This document shows positions 37,990 to 49,062 of a DNA stretch of 64,000 bases, in pieces; position 1 is the first letter of the stretch, and every line of letters starts with the position of its first letter. The translations under genes were made by a program, and so were the position numbers. The stretch comes from Olsenella sp. An293. GTDB taxonomy: Bacteria > Actinomycetota > Coriobacteriia > Coriobacteriales > Atopobiaceae. The stretch covers positions 1 through 64,000 of the forward strand of contig NZ_NFIT01000009.1 of the NCBI RefSeq assembly GCF_002159495.1, written 5' to 3'. The notes beneath the pieces were generated by a model. It was not told the DNA's origin and ran no database searches. It worked only from the letters and a program-made list of their open reading frames with translations.

Positions 37990-38056
37990 AGGAGCGCGGG
38001 GCCTTGGCCGACCGCGCTCAATACCACCACCCCACGACAGGATGGAGGGCACAATT

Positions 38057-39211
38057 ATGCCACGAAAGCGACGGAAGAAGACGCGGCGCACATGGGGCAG
38101 CAACGACCCGGCTGGACCGGGGAGAAGAAGGCTGCGTTATCGCGCCGACCTCCACGACGGGCGAGGGTACGCAAGGCACAGCGAGACGATAGAGGGCACG
38201 TGGCAGGACGGCGAGGACAGGCTCGACGCCCTCAAGGTCATGTACGGCAGGAACAGGCAGAGTCGCTCGTGCTCGGTCAGGCACGCCTATGAGACGTGGT
38301 GGCTCCCAGACGCCGAGGCGCGCGTCGCGGGCGGTAGGCTCGCCAAGCAGACGCTCGACGGGTACCTCAGCAAGTGGAGGCGCTACGTCTGCCCGAGGTT
38401 CGGCGACTCGATGTGCTCGGACATAGACCCGCTCGACGTGCAGGCATGGCTGGACGGCATGACGCAGAAGCCCGCCGTGGACTCGCTCGCCCTGCTCAGG
38501 CAGACCATCGACCTCGCGCAGATGTACGGGATGTGCGCGGAGAACGTCGCGAGAAGGCCCTACAAGATGCCGCAGGCACATCGTGACTCAAAGGACGGCG
38601 CGTACGCGCTCGCCGAGCTTGACATGATAGCGACCGCCGCGCGCGGCCTCCCGTGCGAGGCGGCGATCATCCTCATGATGTTCGGCTCGTGCCGCACCGG
38701 CGAGAGCCTCGGTGTGAAGCTCGAAGAGGTGACGCGAGCAGAGTCGCACGGGCTCACGCTCACCGTGGCGAGCGTGGTGCGCCAGGTCAACTCGGATGCC
38801 AGCATATCGCCTGACGGGGTGCTCAAGAACCGCCAGAGCGTGCGCCCCGTGGTCGTGCCGCCGCCCTGGGGGGACCGACTCTGGGAGCTTGCCGATGAGG
38901 CGCGCGGTCGCGGTGACGTGTGGCTCTGCGACCTCGGGTCTGGGCGGCCGCTGTCGCAGAACCGACTGCGATCGTCGTGGCGCATGGCGGTCGAGGGCGC
39001 CGGGCTCACCGTTCGGCAGCCACGGTCGGCCCGACGGTCGTGGGAGACGTACATGCGGTGGGACATGGGGGTGGACCGCTCGAAGGTCGAGCAGATGATG
39101 GGCCACGCCCTGCCCGGAGTGACGGGAGAGCACTACGACAAGCCGACGGCCACGGCGTTCGTGGACACCGTGGCCGAGGCGTTTAGTCGCAAGCCGTTCG
39201 GGTGCAGATAG
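38057..39211 (+). CDS. int: Tyrosine integrase
   Basis: 384 residues. Basic arm-binding N-terminus (MPRKRRKKTRRTWGS), SAM-like core-binding part (AYETWWLPDAEARVAGGRLAKQTLDGYLSKW) and catalytic domain: Arg I in SCRTGESL, box II in RSARRSWETY (unusual, with Ser/Arg where His-x-x-Arg is normal), and GHALPGVTGEHYDKP with the Tyr nucleophile. ATG 38057 is chosen since GGAGG lies 8 nt upstream; ATG 38042 is too early. It lies next to the attachment site. Confidence 0.92.
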   Translation: MPRKRRKKTRRTWGSNDPAGPGRRRLRYRADLHDGRGYARHSETIEGTWQDGEDRLDALKVMYGRNRQSRSCSVRHAYETWWLPDAEARVAGGRLAKQTLDGYLSKWRRYVCPRFGDSMCSDIDPLDVQAWLDGMTQKPAVDSLALLRQTIDLAQMYGMCAENVARRPYKMPQAHRDSKDGAYALAELDMIATAARGLPCEAAIILMMFGSCRTGESLGVKLEEVTRAESHGLTLTVASVVRQVNSDASISPDGVLKNRQSVRPVVVPPPWGDRLWELADEARGRGDVWLCDLGSGRPLSQNRLRSSWRMAVEGAGLTVRQPRSARRSWETYMRWDMGVDRSKVEQMMGHALPGVTGEHYDKPTATAFVDTVAEAFSRKPFGCR

Positions 39212-39282
39212 TGGGTCACTGGGACATTTTGGGACGCGACCCTAAAGAACATACCCATCTACCTGCGGTTTTGTAAAATCGT
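39212..39282. other. Presumed attR region / phage-host boundary
   Basis: 71 nt between the integrase stop and the rpoD stop. GGGAC-x4-GGGAC (39223-39236) may be an integrase arm site. From about 39246 the sequence ACATACCCATCTACCTGCGG resembles repeats seen elsewhere in the host (51079, 51301, 43645), so host DNA probably starts at or before that point. The exact core cannot be set because attL is outside the window. Confidence 0.55.
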
Positions 39283-40641
<1,359 letters not shown>

Positions 40642-40671
40642 GTATGTCCCTTCGACGCAATAACGGTCAGA

Positions 40672-40677
40672 AGTATA
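40672..40677 (-). promoter_or_regulatory. Possible rpoD promoter -10
   Basis: TATACT on the minus strand, 31 nt before the rpoD GTG and partly within the dnaG-rpoD gap. No clear -35. It could give separate rpoD transcription. Confidence 0.3.
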
Positions 40678-40684
40678 CCCAAAA

Positions 40685-42637
40685 TCAGTCAGCGGAAACC
40701 GACGATATCTTCCTCGAGAGCTCCCCCACCCGGCGCTGCAGCTCGGTCGCCTCCTGGAAGAGGGCCTCGGAGCGGTCGTCGGGCACGGCGGAGCCCGAGA
40801 GCTCCACGCGGATCTGGCGGATCTTGCGGCGGCACGAGCACAGCTCGGCGTTGTCGACGATGAGGTCGAGCTTCTCGGTGTCCGTGAGCTCGCTCTCGTC
40901 CATCACGCGCCCGCCCGAGAGGATCTGCGGTGCGTCGGGCGTGACCGTCGTCGCGGCGGCGACCACCTCGGCGGGGCTCGTCCCGCGCGGCGTGGACAGC
41001 ATCGCCCACGCCATCGCCTCGTGCCGGGCGTCCGACCAGCAAAGCGACGCGATGCGCTCCTCGTAGGCGCGCAGGGCGTCCGGGCGCTGCGCCATCGCGC
41101 AGAGCAGCTCGCGCTCGGCCGTCACCTGCATGCGCTCGTCGGCCGAGAGCGCCCGCATCGAGGTCGCGGGCGGGGCCGGGGCGGCGGACTCGTAGGCCTC
41201 GGCGGGCACGTAGTCGTCGGGCGCGGCGCCCTCGTCGGCGTCGGGTGAGAAGGTCGTGGCGTCGCGGCCCGCGCGGCGGGGCTCCCCTCTCCTCGGGCGC
41301 TCGGGCGCCTGCGAGGCGCGCGCGGGGCGCTCCTCGTCGAGCTCCACGACCTTGGCCTCGCGGATGGCCCGCTTGGTCTCGGCGACGTCCATGCCCAGGG
41401 TGTCCGCCAGGCGCGTGGCGTACTCGTCGAGAAGGACCGAGCGCTTGAGCGGCGCGAGCAGCGACGCCATGTCCTCGAGGGCGCGCACGCGCCGGCCGGG
41501 AGAGGTGAGGTCGTGGCCCGCCAGGCGCTTCTCGAAGACGAAGTCCATGAGCGGGCGGGCGCCGGCGAGCTCGCGGCGCAGCGCCTCGGCGCCGTGGTCG
41601 GCCAGGTACTCCATCGGGTCCTGCCCGCCCGGCAGCACCACGCACAGAAGCGCCGCCGAGGTCTTGTCGAGGTAGCGCACCGCCCGCTCCGCCGCGCGCT
41701 GGCCGGCGGCGTCGCCGTCGAACATGCAGATGATCCGGCTCACGCGCTGGCGCTCCATGAGGCGCACGTGGTCGAGGCGAAAGGCCGTGCCGAGCGCGGC
41801 CACCGCGTTGGTGAAGCCCGCCTCGTGCATGGCGATGACGTCGGTGTAGCCCTCGCAGACGATGGCCTCTCCCGTGGCGGCCATGCCCTCCTTGGCGCGG
41901 TCGTAGGCAAAGAGGTGCTTGCCCTTGTTGAAGGCGGGCGTGTCGCGCGTGTTCACGTACTTGGCCACGCCGTCGCGCTTGGCGCCCAGGATGCGCCCGC
42001 CAAAGGCGATCGTGCGGCCCAGCTCGTCGTGGATGGGAAACATCACGCGGTCGAAGAAGCGGTCGGTGATCCGGCCCGAGCGCTCGTAGGCGAGGTCGGC
42101 CGAGACGAGCTCGGCGGTCGAGAAGCCCTTGGAGCGCAGCTGCGCCACGAGCTGGCCGTGCCCGGGCGCAAAGCCCAGGCCCCAGCGCCGGCACACGTCC
42201 GAGCCAAAGCCGCGGCCCGCGAGGTAGCGGCGGGCGGCGTCGGGCCCCTCGCCGCGACCGCGCATGAGCATGAGGTGGTAGTAGGCCTCGGCCTCGCCGA
42301 GGGCCTCCATGAGGCGGGTCTTGCGGGGCCCGCGCCGAGCGCCGCGCTCCTCGGAGATCTCGATGCCCGCGCGGTCCGCGAGGTAGCGGATCGCGTCCGG
42401 GAACTCGAGGTTCTCGCGGCGCTGGACGTAGGAGAAGACGTCGCCGCCCTCCCCGCAGCCAAAGCAGTGCCAGAGCCCCGTGGCGGGGTTCACCTTGAAC
42501 GACGGGGTCTTCTCGCCGTGGAAGGGGCAGCAGCCCCAGAACTCCTGGCCCCGCTGGCGCAGCTCCACGGTCTCGGAGACCAGCCGCACGAAGTCCGTGG
42601 CCTGGCGGACCCGCTCCTTGTCCTCGTCGGTGATCAC
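40685..42637 (-). CDS. dnaG: DNA primase
   Basis: 650 residues. Zinc-binding domain ([13 protein letters not shown] then [11 protein letters not shown]), TOPRIM fold ([27 protein letters not shown], then [19 protein letters not shown]) and a C-terminal helicase-binding part after a low-complexity linker. GTG 42637 overlaps the ribF stop as GTGA, so it is translationally coupled. Synthesises RNA primers for replication. Confidence 0.96.
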   Translation of the reverse strand: MITDEDKERVRQATDFVRLVSETVELRQRGQEFWGCCPFHGEKTPSFKVNPATGLWHCFGCGEGGDVFSYVQRRENLEFPDAIRYLADRAGIEISEERGARRGPRKTRLMEALGEAEAYYHLMLMRGRGEGPDAARRYLAGRGFGSDVCRRWGLGFAPGHGQLVAQLRSKGFSTAELVSADLAYERSGRITDRFFDRVMFPIHDELGRTIAFGGRILGAKRDGVAKYVNTRDTPAFNKGKHLFAYDRAKEGMAATGEAIVCEGYTDVIAMHEAGFTNAVAALGTAFRLDHVRLMERQRVSRIICMFDGDAAGQRAAERAVRYLDKTSAALLCVVLPGGQDPMEYLADHGAEALRRELAGARPLMDFVFEKRLAGHDLTSPGRRVRALEDMASLLAPLKRSVLLDEYATRLADTLGMDVAETKRAIREAKVVELDEERPARASQAPERPRRGEPRRAGRDATTFSPDADEGAAPDDYVPAEAYESAAPAPPATSMRALSADERMQVTAERELLCAMAQRPDALRAYEERIASLCWSDARHEAMAWAMLSTPRGTSPAEVVAAATTVTPDAPQILSGGRVMDESELTDTEKLDLIVDNAELCSCRRKIRQIRVELSGSAVPDDRSEALFQEATELQRRVGELSRKISSVSAD

Positions 42638-43614
42638 GACGCCACCTCCCCTGCGAGCTCGACGTTCTTCTCGCCCAGCGTGCTTCGCACCCAGTCGACG
42701 TTGCCCAGGACCACGCGCTCCAGCTCCTCCACGGAGCCAAAGGTGCGCGGGGCGCGCAGCCAGCGCGCAAAGACCACGCTCACGCGCGAGCCGTAGAGAT
42801 TCCCCTTAAAGCCAAGAAGCGTGGCCTCCAGGAAGGGTTCGCCCTGCTCGCCGGGCGAGAAGGACCTGGGCTTGCCCACGTTGATCGCGGCCGGCCAGGC
42901 GACGCCCCCGCAGGCGACGTAGCCCGCGTAGACGCCCTCGGCCGGGAGCGCGACGCCCTCTCCCACGCGCACGTTGGCCGTGGGGAATCCAAAGCCCGTG
43001 CCCTCGCCGCGGCCGTGCTCGACCGTGCCGCTCACGTAGTGGCAGCGGCCGAGCAGCCCGGCGGCCTCCTCGACGGCGCCCTCCGCGAGCAGGGCGCGGA
43101 TGCGCGTGGCGGTGATCGGGGCGCCGCCCTCGTCGGCGAGCTCCATGCCAACGACGTCAAAGCCGTCAATGCGTCCCAGCTCGGAGAGGGCGGCGACGTC
43201 TCCCGCGCCGGCGGCGCCCAGGCGAAAGTCAGCGCCCACGACGATGCAGTCGAGGTCGACGAGCTCGCCCAGCGTCTCCCGCACGAAGCGGTCGTACGGG
43301 AGGGAGGCGAGCCCCGGCGTGAAGTCCAGGACGACGAGGCGGTCGACGCCTGCGGCCGACCCCAGGGCGCGCAGGCGCGCCTCGTCGTCCAGCAGCATGC
43401 GCTGGGGATGGCTCGGGGCGAGGACGACGGACGGGTCGGGCGAGAACGTCACGACCACGAGCTCGTCGCCGCGCGCGTCCGCCTCCTCGCGCGCCTGGGC
43501 GATCAGGGCGCGGTGGCCCAGGTGCACGCCGTCAAAGGCCCCGATCGCGCACACGGCACGGGGACGCGTCGCCTGGTCGAGGGTATGTACGCCCCGCCCA
43601 GAGGGTGTGTACAC
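42634..43614 (-). CDS. ribF: Riboflavin kinase / FAD synthetase
   Basis: About 326 residues. FAD synthetase half: AVCAIGAFDGVHLGHRALIAQAREEADARGDELVVVTFSPDPSVVL and TATRIRALLAEG. Riboflavin kinase half: HYVSGTVEHGRGEGTGFGFPTANV. Makes FMN and FAD. The start is uncertain: GTG 43614 gives the usual N-terminal length, but it lies in repeat copies (43579-43615) that would then code VYTPSGRGVHTL; GTG 43554 would start just before AVCAIG. Confidence 0.9.
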   Translation of the reverse strand: MYTPSGRGVHTLDQATRPRAVCAIGAFDGVHLGHRALIAQAREEADARGDELVVVTFSPDPSVVLAPSHPQRMLLDDEARLRALGSAAGVDRLVVLDFTPGLASLPYDRFVRETLGELVDLDCIVVGADFRLGAAGAGDVAALSELGRIDGFDVVGMELADEGGAPITATRIRALLAEGAVEEAAGLLGRCHYVSGTVEHGRGEGTGFGFPTANVRVGEGVALPAEGVYAGYVACGGVAWPAAINVGKPRSFSPGEQGEPFLEATLLGFKGNLYGSRVSVVFARWLRAPRTFGSVEELERVVLGNVDWVRSTLGEKNVELAGEVAS

Positions 43615-43720
43615 CTCGCGGCTCGTCGGTTCTTCTCGTCCAAGGCTTTGACCTGCGGTTTTGCGAGAATAACCTTGAAGCCGGGTGTACATACCCTCCT
43701 GGATGGGTGTACATACCCTC
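43579..43720 (+). repeat. Cluster of four GAGGGTATGTACACC-type repeats
   Basis: Copies at 43579-43593 (one change), 43601-43615 (one change), and two exact inverted copies GGTGTACATACCCTC at 43684-43698 and 43706-43720. ACCTGCGGTTTTG lies between them (about 43650-43662), matching 39258-39270. Same composite as at 51035-51132. Confidence 0.8.
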
Positions 43721-43904
43721 GCGAGGGGCCGGGCGGCCACGAGGGCGTCGCGCACGAGGTCGCGGGAGGCGGCGGCGTCGAGCGGGCGCTCCGGCGAGAG
43801 CGCGCGGAGCGCCGACGCGAGGTCCTTCTCGCCGCCGTCGAGCGGCGACGGAAAACCTGTCCCAAAGCGTCTGCACGAAATAACACGTCCCCTTTGTGCA
43901 GGCA
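43615..43904. other. Gap between truB and ribF, filled by repeats
   Basis: About 290 nt. One frame is open through it but the sequence is repeat units and low-complexity DNA, so I do not read it as protein. It holds half of the 60283-60379 palindrome (43856-43901) and part of the repeat cluster above. Confidence 0.6.
43856..43901 (-). repeat. Half copy of the 60.3-kb palindrome, right after truB
   Basis: 33 nt at 43869-43901 match 60356-60388 with one change, and the AAACCTGTCCC segment before it also matches. In both places the unit starts within a few bases of a minus-strand stop codon. Confidence 0.75.
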
Positions 43905-44822
43905 TCAGCGCACCCCCTCGATGGCCTGGGGGAAGTTGGTCTCGCACACGAGGTGGCGCCCGTCGCAGCGCCAGATGCCGGCGAGCCCGCCGCCCAGGGT
44001 GAGGGCCACGCGCGTGCCGTGGGCGACGCCGGCCGCGTCGATGCGGCGGCCGTTGGAGACGTCGGCGATCTCGTCGAGCGAAAGCTCGCGCGCGGGCAGG
44101 CCGAGCACGGCCACGGGGTCGAGGCAGCGCTCGCGCACGAGCTCGGCGCCGCCGGCCTCGAGCTCGGAGAGGCTCACGCAGTCCGCGAGCGTAACGGGCC
44201 CGGCGAAGGTGCGCTCGAGCGCGCAGACGTGCGCGAGGCAGCCCAGGTCGCGGCCCAGGTCGCGCGCGATGCTGCGCACGTAGGTGCCCTTGGAGACGTC
44301 GAGGTCGAGCTCCCAGGTGCAAGCCTCGGGGTCAACGCGCTTGAGCTCGGCGCCATAGATGCAAACGCGCCGGGCCTTGAGCTCGAGCGCCTCGCCGGCG
44401 CGCGCGGCGTCGTAGGCGCGCCGCCCGTTCACGGAGACGGCCGAGAAGGACGGCGGGACCTGGTCGTGCTCGCCCACGAGGGCCGCCACCGCTGCAGCCG
44501 CCCGCGCCGGGTCGAGCAGCTCCGCGGCCACCTCGGCGGTGCGGGTGATCTCGCCCTCGGCGTCGTCGGTCGTGGTCTCGGCGCCCAGCTGGAAGGTGGC
44601 GCGGTAGCCCTTGCGGTCGAGCGTGAGCAGGCCCAGGAGCTTGGTCGCCTGGCCGATGCCCACGACGAGCACGCCGGTTGCCGCCGGGTCGAGCGTGCCG
44701 GCGTGGCCCACGCGCTTCTCGCCCACCGCGCGGCGGACGCGGGAGACGACGTCGTGGCTCGTACATCCGGCCGGCTTGTCTATGGCGATGAGCGCGGAGA
44801 ACGCGCTCGGACGGCGGGCCAA
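43905..44822 (-). CDS. truB: tRNA pseudouridine-55 synthase
   Basis: 305 residues. ALIAIDKPAGCTSHDVVSRVRRAVGEKRVGHAGTLDPAATGVLVVGIGQATKLLG contains the catalytic Asp (GTLDP). VPPSFSAVSVNGRRAYDAARAGE and YVRSIARDLGRDLG are typical. TTG start 2 nt after the nrnA stop. Confidence 0.95.
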   Translation of the reverse strand: MARRPSAFSALIAIDKPAGCTSHDVVSRVRRAVGEKRVGHAGTLDPAATGVLVVGIGQATKLLGLLTLDRKGYRATFQLGAETTTDDAEGEITRTAEVAAELLDPARAAAAVAALVGEHDQVPPSFSAVSVNGRRAYDAARAGEALELKARRVCIYGAELKRVDPEACTWELDLDVSKGTYVRSIARDLGRDLGCLAHVCALERTFAGPVTLADCVSLSELEAGGAELVRERCLDPVAVLGLPARELSLDEIADVSNGRRIDAAGVAHGTRVALTLGGGLAGIWRCDGRHLVCETNFPQAIEGVR

Positions 44823-44824
44823 GG

Positions 44825-45853
44825 TCAGAGCCCCGCGGACGCGGGCACCTCGGCGTAGAGGGCGCGCAGCTTGGGCAGGACCGTGGAGAGGGCCTGGTCG
44901 ATGTCACCCTCGACGGTGAACCCGGCCGCCGCCGGGTGCCCGCCGCCGCCCATCTCGCGCGCGATGGCGGAGATGTCGCGGGCGGACTTGGCGCGCAGGT
45001 TGCCGCGCACCTTGCCGCCGGGCACCTCCTTGAGGAAGAGCGCCACCTCGCAGCCGTCCACGCGCCGCACGAGGTCGACGAGGCCGTCGCACTCGGCCAC
45101 GGGCACGCCCGTGGCCGCGAAGTCGGCCGAGGTGGCGTAGCTGTAGGCGATCTTGCCTCGCTCGAAGGTGACGATGCGGCCCATCACCGTGGCGGAGAGG
45201 TGCAGGTAGCTCAGGCGGTCGCTCTGGTAGACGTGCAGCGAGACCTCGGAAGGAGAGCCGCCCGCCTCCACGAGCGCGCTCGCGACGCGGAAGGCCTCGC
45301 CGTCGGCGTTTTGGTACTGGAAGCAGCCCGTGTCGGTCATGAGGGCGCAGAGCAGGTTCTGCGCCATCGTGGGCGTGAGCTCGCAGCCCGCGTGGCGCGC
45401 GAACTCGGTCACGATGACGCCCGCGGCGGCAGCGTCCGGGCGCACCACGCCGGCGTCCCAGCAGGGCTCGTCGCAGGGATGGTGGTCGAGGACCGCCACG
45501 TGCGCGGAGCGCTCCAGGACGGCGCGGGCGTCGGCGAGCCGGCTCGGCTGGGAGAGGTCGACGCAGATGAAGAGGTCCGGCGCTCCCTCGTAGTCGCAGG
45601 CGCGCACGAGGCGCTCGACGCCCGGGAGAAACTCGTAGATCCTCGGCACCACGTCGTTGTCGGCCAGAAGGCCCGTGACCTCGCGGCCCGGCCAGGTGCG
45701 CTCGATGACCTCGGCCAGGGCGAGGCCCGAGCCGAGCGCGTCGCCGTCCGGCGAGGTGTGCGCGCAGATAGCGATCGTGCGCGCCCCCTCGATGAGCCGG
45801 CAGATGGCGTCGAACTGCGCGTCCTGGCCGGCGCGCTCGCAGCTGCCTCCCAT
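44825..45853 (-). CDS. nrnA: DHH-family oligoribonuclease / pAp phosphatase
   Basis: 342 residues. TIAICAHTSPDGDALGSGLALAEVI, LFICVDLS, VAVLDHHPC (DHH) and DTGCFQYQNAD bind metal; the C-terminal DHHA1 motif is MGGGGHPAAAGF. It degrades nano-RNAs and 3'-phosphoadenosine 5'-phosphate. ATG 45853 with GGGG; between rbfA and truB, a common arrangement. Confidence 0.93.
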   Translation of the reverse strand: MGGSCERAGQDAQFDAICRLIEGARTIAICAHTSPDGDALGSGLALAEVIERTWPGREVTGLLADNDVVPRIYEFLPGVERLVRACDYEGAPDLFICVDLSQPSRLADARAVLERSAHVAVLDHHPCDEPCWDAGVVRPDAAAAGVIVTEFARHAGCELTPTMAQNLLCALMTDTGCFQYQNADGEAFRVASALVEAGGSPSEVSLHVYQSDRLSYLHLSATVMGRIVTFERGKIAYSYATSADFAATGVPVAECDGLVDLVRRVDGCEVALFLKEVPGGKVRGNLRAKSARDISAIAREMGGGGHPAAAGFTVEGDIDQALSTVLPKLRALYAEVPASAGL

Positions 45854-45861
45854 GCGGCCCC

Positions 45862-46290
45862 CTACTCCTCGTCCTTCTCGGCCGGCCCGGCCTCGTCGGC
45901 CTTCTCGGCCTGCCCGACCGGGTAGCCAAACTCGTCCTTCTCCACGAAGAGCGTGGGAGGGACCTCCTCGAGGGCGCGCGAGATGCGCTCGGCCTCGTCG
46001 GTGGTGGTGTCGATGCGGAAGTCCAGCTCCGGCGTCACGCGCCAGCTGAGCGAGCGGCCCAGAAGCGAGCGGATGCGGCCCTTGGCGCGCGCCAGGGCGG
46101 CCGTGACCTCGTCGTAGCGGTCGGCGTCGCAGCTCACGTAGGCGCGCAGGTAGGACTTGTCGATCGAGACCTCCACGCCCGTGACGGTCACGAGCGCGAG
46201 GTCGGGGTCGGAGACCTCAAAGAGCAGGATGCTCGCGAGCTTCTCGCGGGCGAGCTCGTTGGTCCTTCTCGAGTGCTGGTTCTGCTTCAT
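45862..46290 (-). CDS. rbfA: Ribosome-binding factor A
   Basis: 142 residues. RTNELAREKLASILLFEVSDPDLALVTVTGVEVSIDKSYLRAYVS and LLGRSLSWRVTPELDFRIDTTTDEAERISRALEEV are typical; the tail is acidic (KADEAGPAEKDEE). Needed for late 30S maturation. ATG 46290 with AGGGGG. Confidence 0.95.
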   Translation of the reverse strand: MKQNQHSRRTNELAREKLASILLFEVSDPDLALVTVTGVEVSIDKSYLRAYVSCDADRYDEVTAALARAKGRIRSLLGRSLSWRVTPELDFRIDTTTDEAERISRALEEVPPTLFVEKDEFGYPVGQAEKADEAGPAEKDEE

Positions 46291-46310
46291 GCTATGCCCC
46301 CTGGCGGGTC

Positions 46311-46369
46311 GGGGCGGGCCTGACGCCCGCCCCGCGATGTCCCAAAAGTATCCTGTCCCTTCTTGGGAC
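46311..46369 (-). repeat. Two hairpins between infB and rbfA
   Basis: GGGGCGGGC/GCCCGCCCC (46311-46319 with 46325-46333) forms a 9-bp stem. GTCCCAA/TTGGGAC (46339-46345 with 46363-46369) touches the infB stop and encloses GGGACAGG, a word shared with the palindromes near 43.9 and 60.3 kb. No T run, so readthrough into rbfA is expected. Confidence 0.7.
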
Positions 46370-48996
46370 TACTCCGTGCGCGCGACCTGGTCGATGCGGA
46401 AGCCCTCGATCTGGTCGCCGGGCTTGACGTCCTGGAAGTTCTCCAGGCCGATGCCGCACTCGAAGCCGGCCTTGACGCTCTTGACGTCGTCCTTGTAGCG
46501 GCGCAGCGAGGCAATCTTGCCCTCATAGACGACGATGCCGTCGCGCACGAGGCGGACCTGGTCGTCGCGGGAGATCTCGCCCTCGACGATCATGCAGCCC
46601 GCGGCGATGCCGACCTTGGGCACCTTGAAGGTGTCACGAACCTCGGCCGTGCCCGTCTGGACCTCGATCTCGGTGGGCTTGAGCATGCCGATGCGGGCGG
46701 CGTCGATCTCCTCGATCGCCTTGTAGATGACGCTGTAGGTGCGGATCTCGACGCCGTCGCGCTCGGCCGCGGCGCGGGCCTTGGCCTCCGGGCGCACGCC
46801 AAAGCCGATGATGATGGCGTTGGAGGCGTCCGCGAGGACGACGTCGGTCTCGGTGATCGCGCCCACGGCGGAGTGGATCGTGTTGATGCGCACCTCGGAC
46901 TGGTCCATCTTGTCGAGCGAGTCCTGGAGCGCCTCGATCGAGCCCTGGACGTCCGCCTTGATGATGAGGTTGAGCTCCTTGACCTCGGCGTCGGCCATGG
47001 TGTCGAAGAGGTTCTCGAGGGTGACGTGCTTGACGCGGTTCTGCTCCTCGATGCGGGCCTTGAGGGCGCGCTGGTCGGCGAGGTCGCGGGCGTCGCGGTC
47101 GTCCTGGAAGACGCGGAACTCGTCGCCGGCCATCGGCACGCTCTGCAGGCCCAGGATCTCGACGGCGTCGGAGGGGCCCGCCTCGGTGACGGAGTTGCCC
47201 TTGGGGTCGAGCATCGCGCGGACGCGGCCGTAGGAGAGGCCCGCCACCAGCGCGTCGCCGATACGCAGCGTGCCGCGGGTCACGAGCACCGTGGCCACCG
47301 AGCCGCGGCCGCGGTCGAGCTTGGCCTCGAGGACGTTGCCGGAGGCGAAGGTGTCCGGGTTGGCCTTGAGCTCGAGGACGTCGGCCTGGAGAAGGACGGT
47401 GTCGAGAAGCTCCTCGATGCCGATCTTCTGGCGCGCGGAGATGTTGACGAACATGTTCTGCCCGCCCCACTCCTCGGGGATGATGCCGTACTCGGTGAGC
47501 TCCTGGCGGACCTTGTCGGGGTTGGCGCCGGGCTTGTCGATCTTGTTGACGGCCACGATGATGGGCACGCCGGCGGCCTTGGCGTGGTTGATCGACTCGA
47601 CGGTCTGCGGCATGACGCCGTCGTCGGCCGCGACGATCAGGATGACGATGTCGGTCACCTTGGCGCCGCGGGCGCGCATGGCCGTGAAGGTCTCGTGGCC
47701 CGGGGTGTCGATGAAGGTGATCTTGCGGTCGCCCACGGTGACCTGGGAGGCGCCGATGGCCTGCGTGATGCCGCCGGCCTCGCCCTCGGCCACGCCGGTG
47801 TGGCGGATGGCGTCGAGAAGCGAGGTCTTGCCGTGGTCGACGTGGCCCATGACCGTGACCACCGGCGGGCGCGGCTTGAGGTCGGCCGGGTCGTCGTAGA
47901 ACGTGAAGGAGTTCTCCTCCTCCTTGGTCATGACCTTGACGTCGCGCCCGAGGTCGTCGGCCACGAGCTCGATGAGCTCGTCGGACATGGACTCGGTGAG
48001 CGTGAGCGGGGTGCCCAGGAGGAACAGGCGCTTGATGATGTCGTTGGCGGGCACGCCGAGAAGCTCGGCGAGGTCCTGGACGGTGGAGCCCTGCGGGACC
48101 TTCACGGTGTCAAGCTGCGAGAGGTCCTGGTCGTTGGCGATGGCCTCCTCGATGCGCTGCTCCATCGCCGCCTCGGCCGCCTGCTTCTGGCGGCGCTCCT
48201 TGCGGCGCTTGCGGCGGCCGGTGGACTCGCGGGAGGCCTCCTCGACGGCGACGCGCGCCTCCTCGAGGACGCGGCTCCTGTTGTAGGCCTCGGCCTCGCG
48301 GGCCATGCGGCTGTAGCGGTCCTCGCCGCCCTCGGAGCCGCGACGGCCCTTCTTGCCGCGGCGACGGCCGTCGCCGGAGTCGCCGGCGGGCGCGGAGCCC
48401 GGGTCGGACGCGGGGCCGGAGGCGGCGGCGGAGCCGCGGCGCGCGGGGGCCTCGGAGCGACGGCGGCCACCCTGGCCCTCGGCCTTCTTCTGCGCGGCCT
48501 CCTCGGCCTGGCGCTTGAGGACCTCCTCCTGCTGCGCGATCTGGTCGAGCAGCGACGAGAAGGAGGGGACGGACTTGGGCGCGTTGTCGCGCACGCGGTT
48601 GCGCTCGGCCTCCTCGCGGGCGAGGCGCTCCGCCTCGGCCTTCTCGGCCTCCGCCTTCTTGCGCGCGGCCTCGGCGGCGGCGCGGCGGCGCTCCTCCTCG
48701 GCGCGCTCGCGCTCGCGGCGCTGCTCGGCCTCGATGCGCTCGGCCTCGGCCTTCTCGGCGGCGATGCGCGCCTCCTCGGCCTTGGCGGCCTCCTCGGCGG
48801 CCTTGGCCGCCTCGATCTCGGCGGCGCGGGCCTCGAGGATGGGCTTGAGCTTCTTGCGGACCATGGACACGTAGGCGTCCTCGAGGGTCGACGAGGCCGA
48901 CTTGGCCGGGATCTTCATGTCCTTGAGGTGGTCGAGCATCTCCTTGCTCGACATCCCGTATTCCTTTGCGAGGTCATGTACGCGGGTCTTTGCCAT
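46369..48996 (-). CDS. infB: Translation initiation factor IF-2
   Basis: 875 residues. IF2 N-terminal module ([29 protein letters not shown]), a long Ala/Glu/Arg coiled linker (about 50-290), then the G domain: [38 protein letters not shown] and [10 protein letters not shown]. Domain IV is [28 protein letters not shown] 48996. Brings fMet-tRNA to the 30S subunit. Confidence 0.97.
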   Translation of the reverse strand: MAKTRVHDLAKEYGMSSKEMLDHLKDMKIPAKSASSTLEDAYVSMVRKKLKPILEARAAEIEAAKAAEEAAKAEEARIAAEKAEAERIEAEQRRERERAEEERRRAAAEAARKKAEAEKAEAERLAREEAERNRVRDNAPKSVPSFSSLLDQIAQQEEVLKRQAEEAAQKKAEGQGGRRRSEAPARRGSAAASGPASDPGSAPAGDSGDGRRRGKKGRRGSEGGEDRYSRMAREAEAYNRSRVLEEARVAVEEASRESTGRRKRRKERRQKQAAEAAMEQRIEEAIANDQDLSQLDTVKVPQGSTVQDLAELLGVPANDIIKRLFLLGTPLTLTESMSDELIELVADDLGRDVKVMTKEEENSFTFYDDPADLKPRPPVVTVMGHVDHGKTSLLDAIRHTGVAEGEAGGITQAIGASQVTVGDRKITFIDTPGHETFTAMRARGAKVTDIVILIVAADDGVMPQTVESINHAKAAGVPIIVAVNKIDKPGANPDKVRQELTEYGIIPEEWGGQNMFVNISARQKIGIEELLDTVLLQADVLELKANPDTFASGNVLEAKLDRGRGSVATVLVTRGTLRIGDALVAGLSYGRVRAMLDPKGNSVTEAGPSDAVEILGLQSVPMAGDEFRVFQDDRDARDLADQRALKARIEEQNRVKHVTLENLFDTMADAEVKELNLIIKADVQGSIEALQDSLDKMDQSEVRINTIHSAVGAITETDVVLADASNAIIIGFGVRPEAKARAAAERDGVEIRTYSVIYKAIEEIDAARIGMLKPTEIEVQTGTAEVRDTFKVPKVGIAAGCMIVEGEISRDDQVRLVRDGIVVYEGKIASLRRYKDDVKSVKAGFECGIGLENFQDVKPGDQIEGFRIDQVARTE

Positions 48997-49062
48997 GTGA
49001 CCTACCTTCCCACGCCGGGCGGCGCGCCCGGGTTCTTCTCGATGTGCGCTGCGACGGAGGGG

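Noticed and set aside
43615-44322. Upstream extension of the ribF frame through the truB gap and into truB
   Set aside because: Made of repeat units and antiparallel frame of truB; RibF homology starts at AVCAIGAFDGVH.
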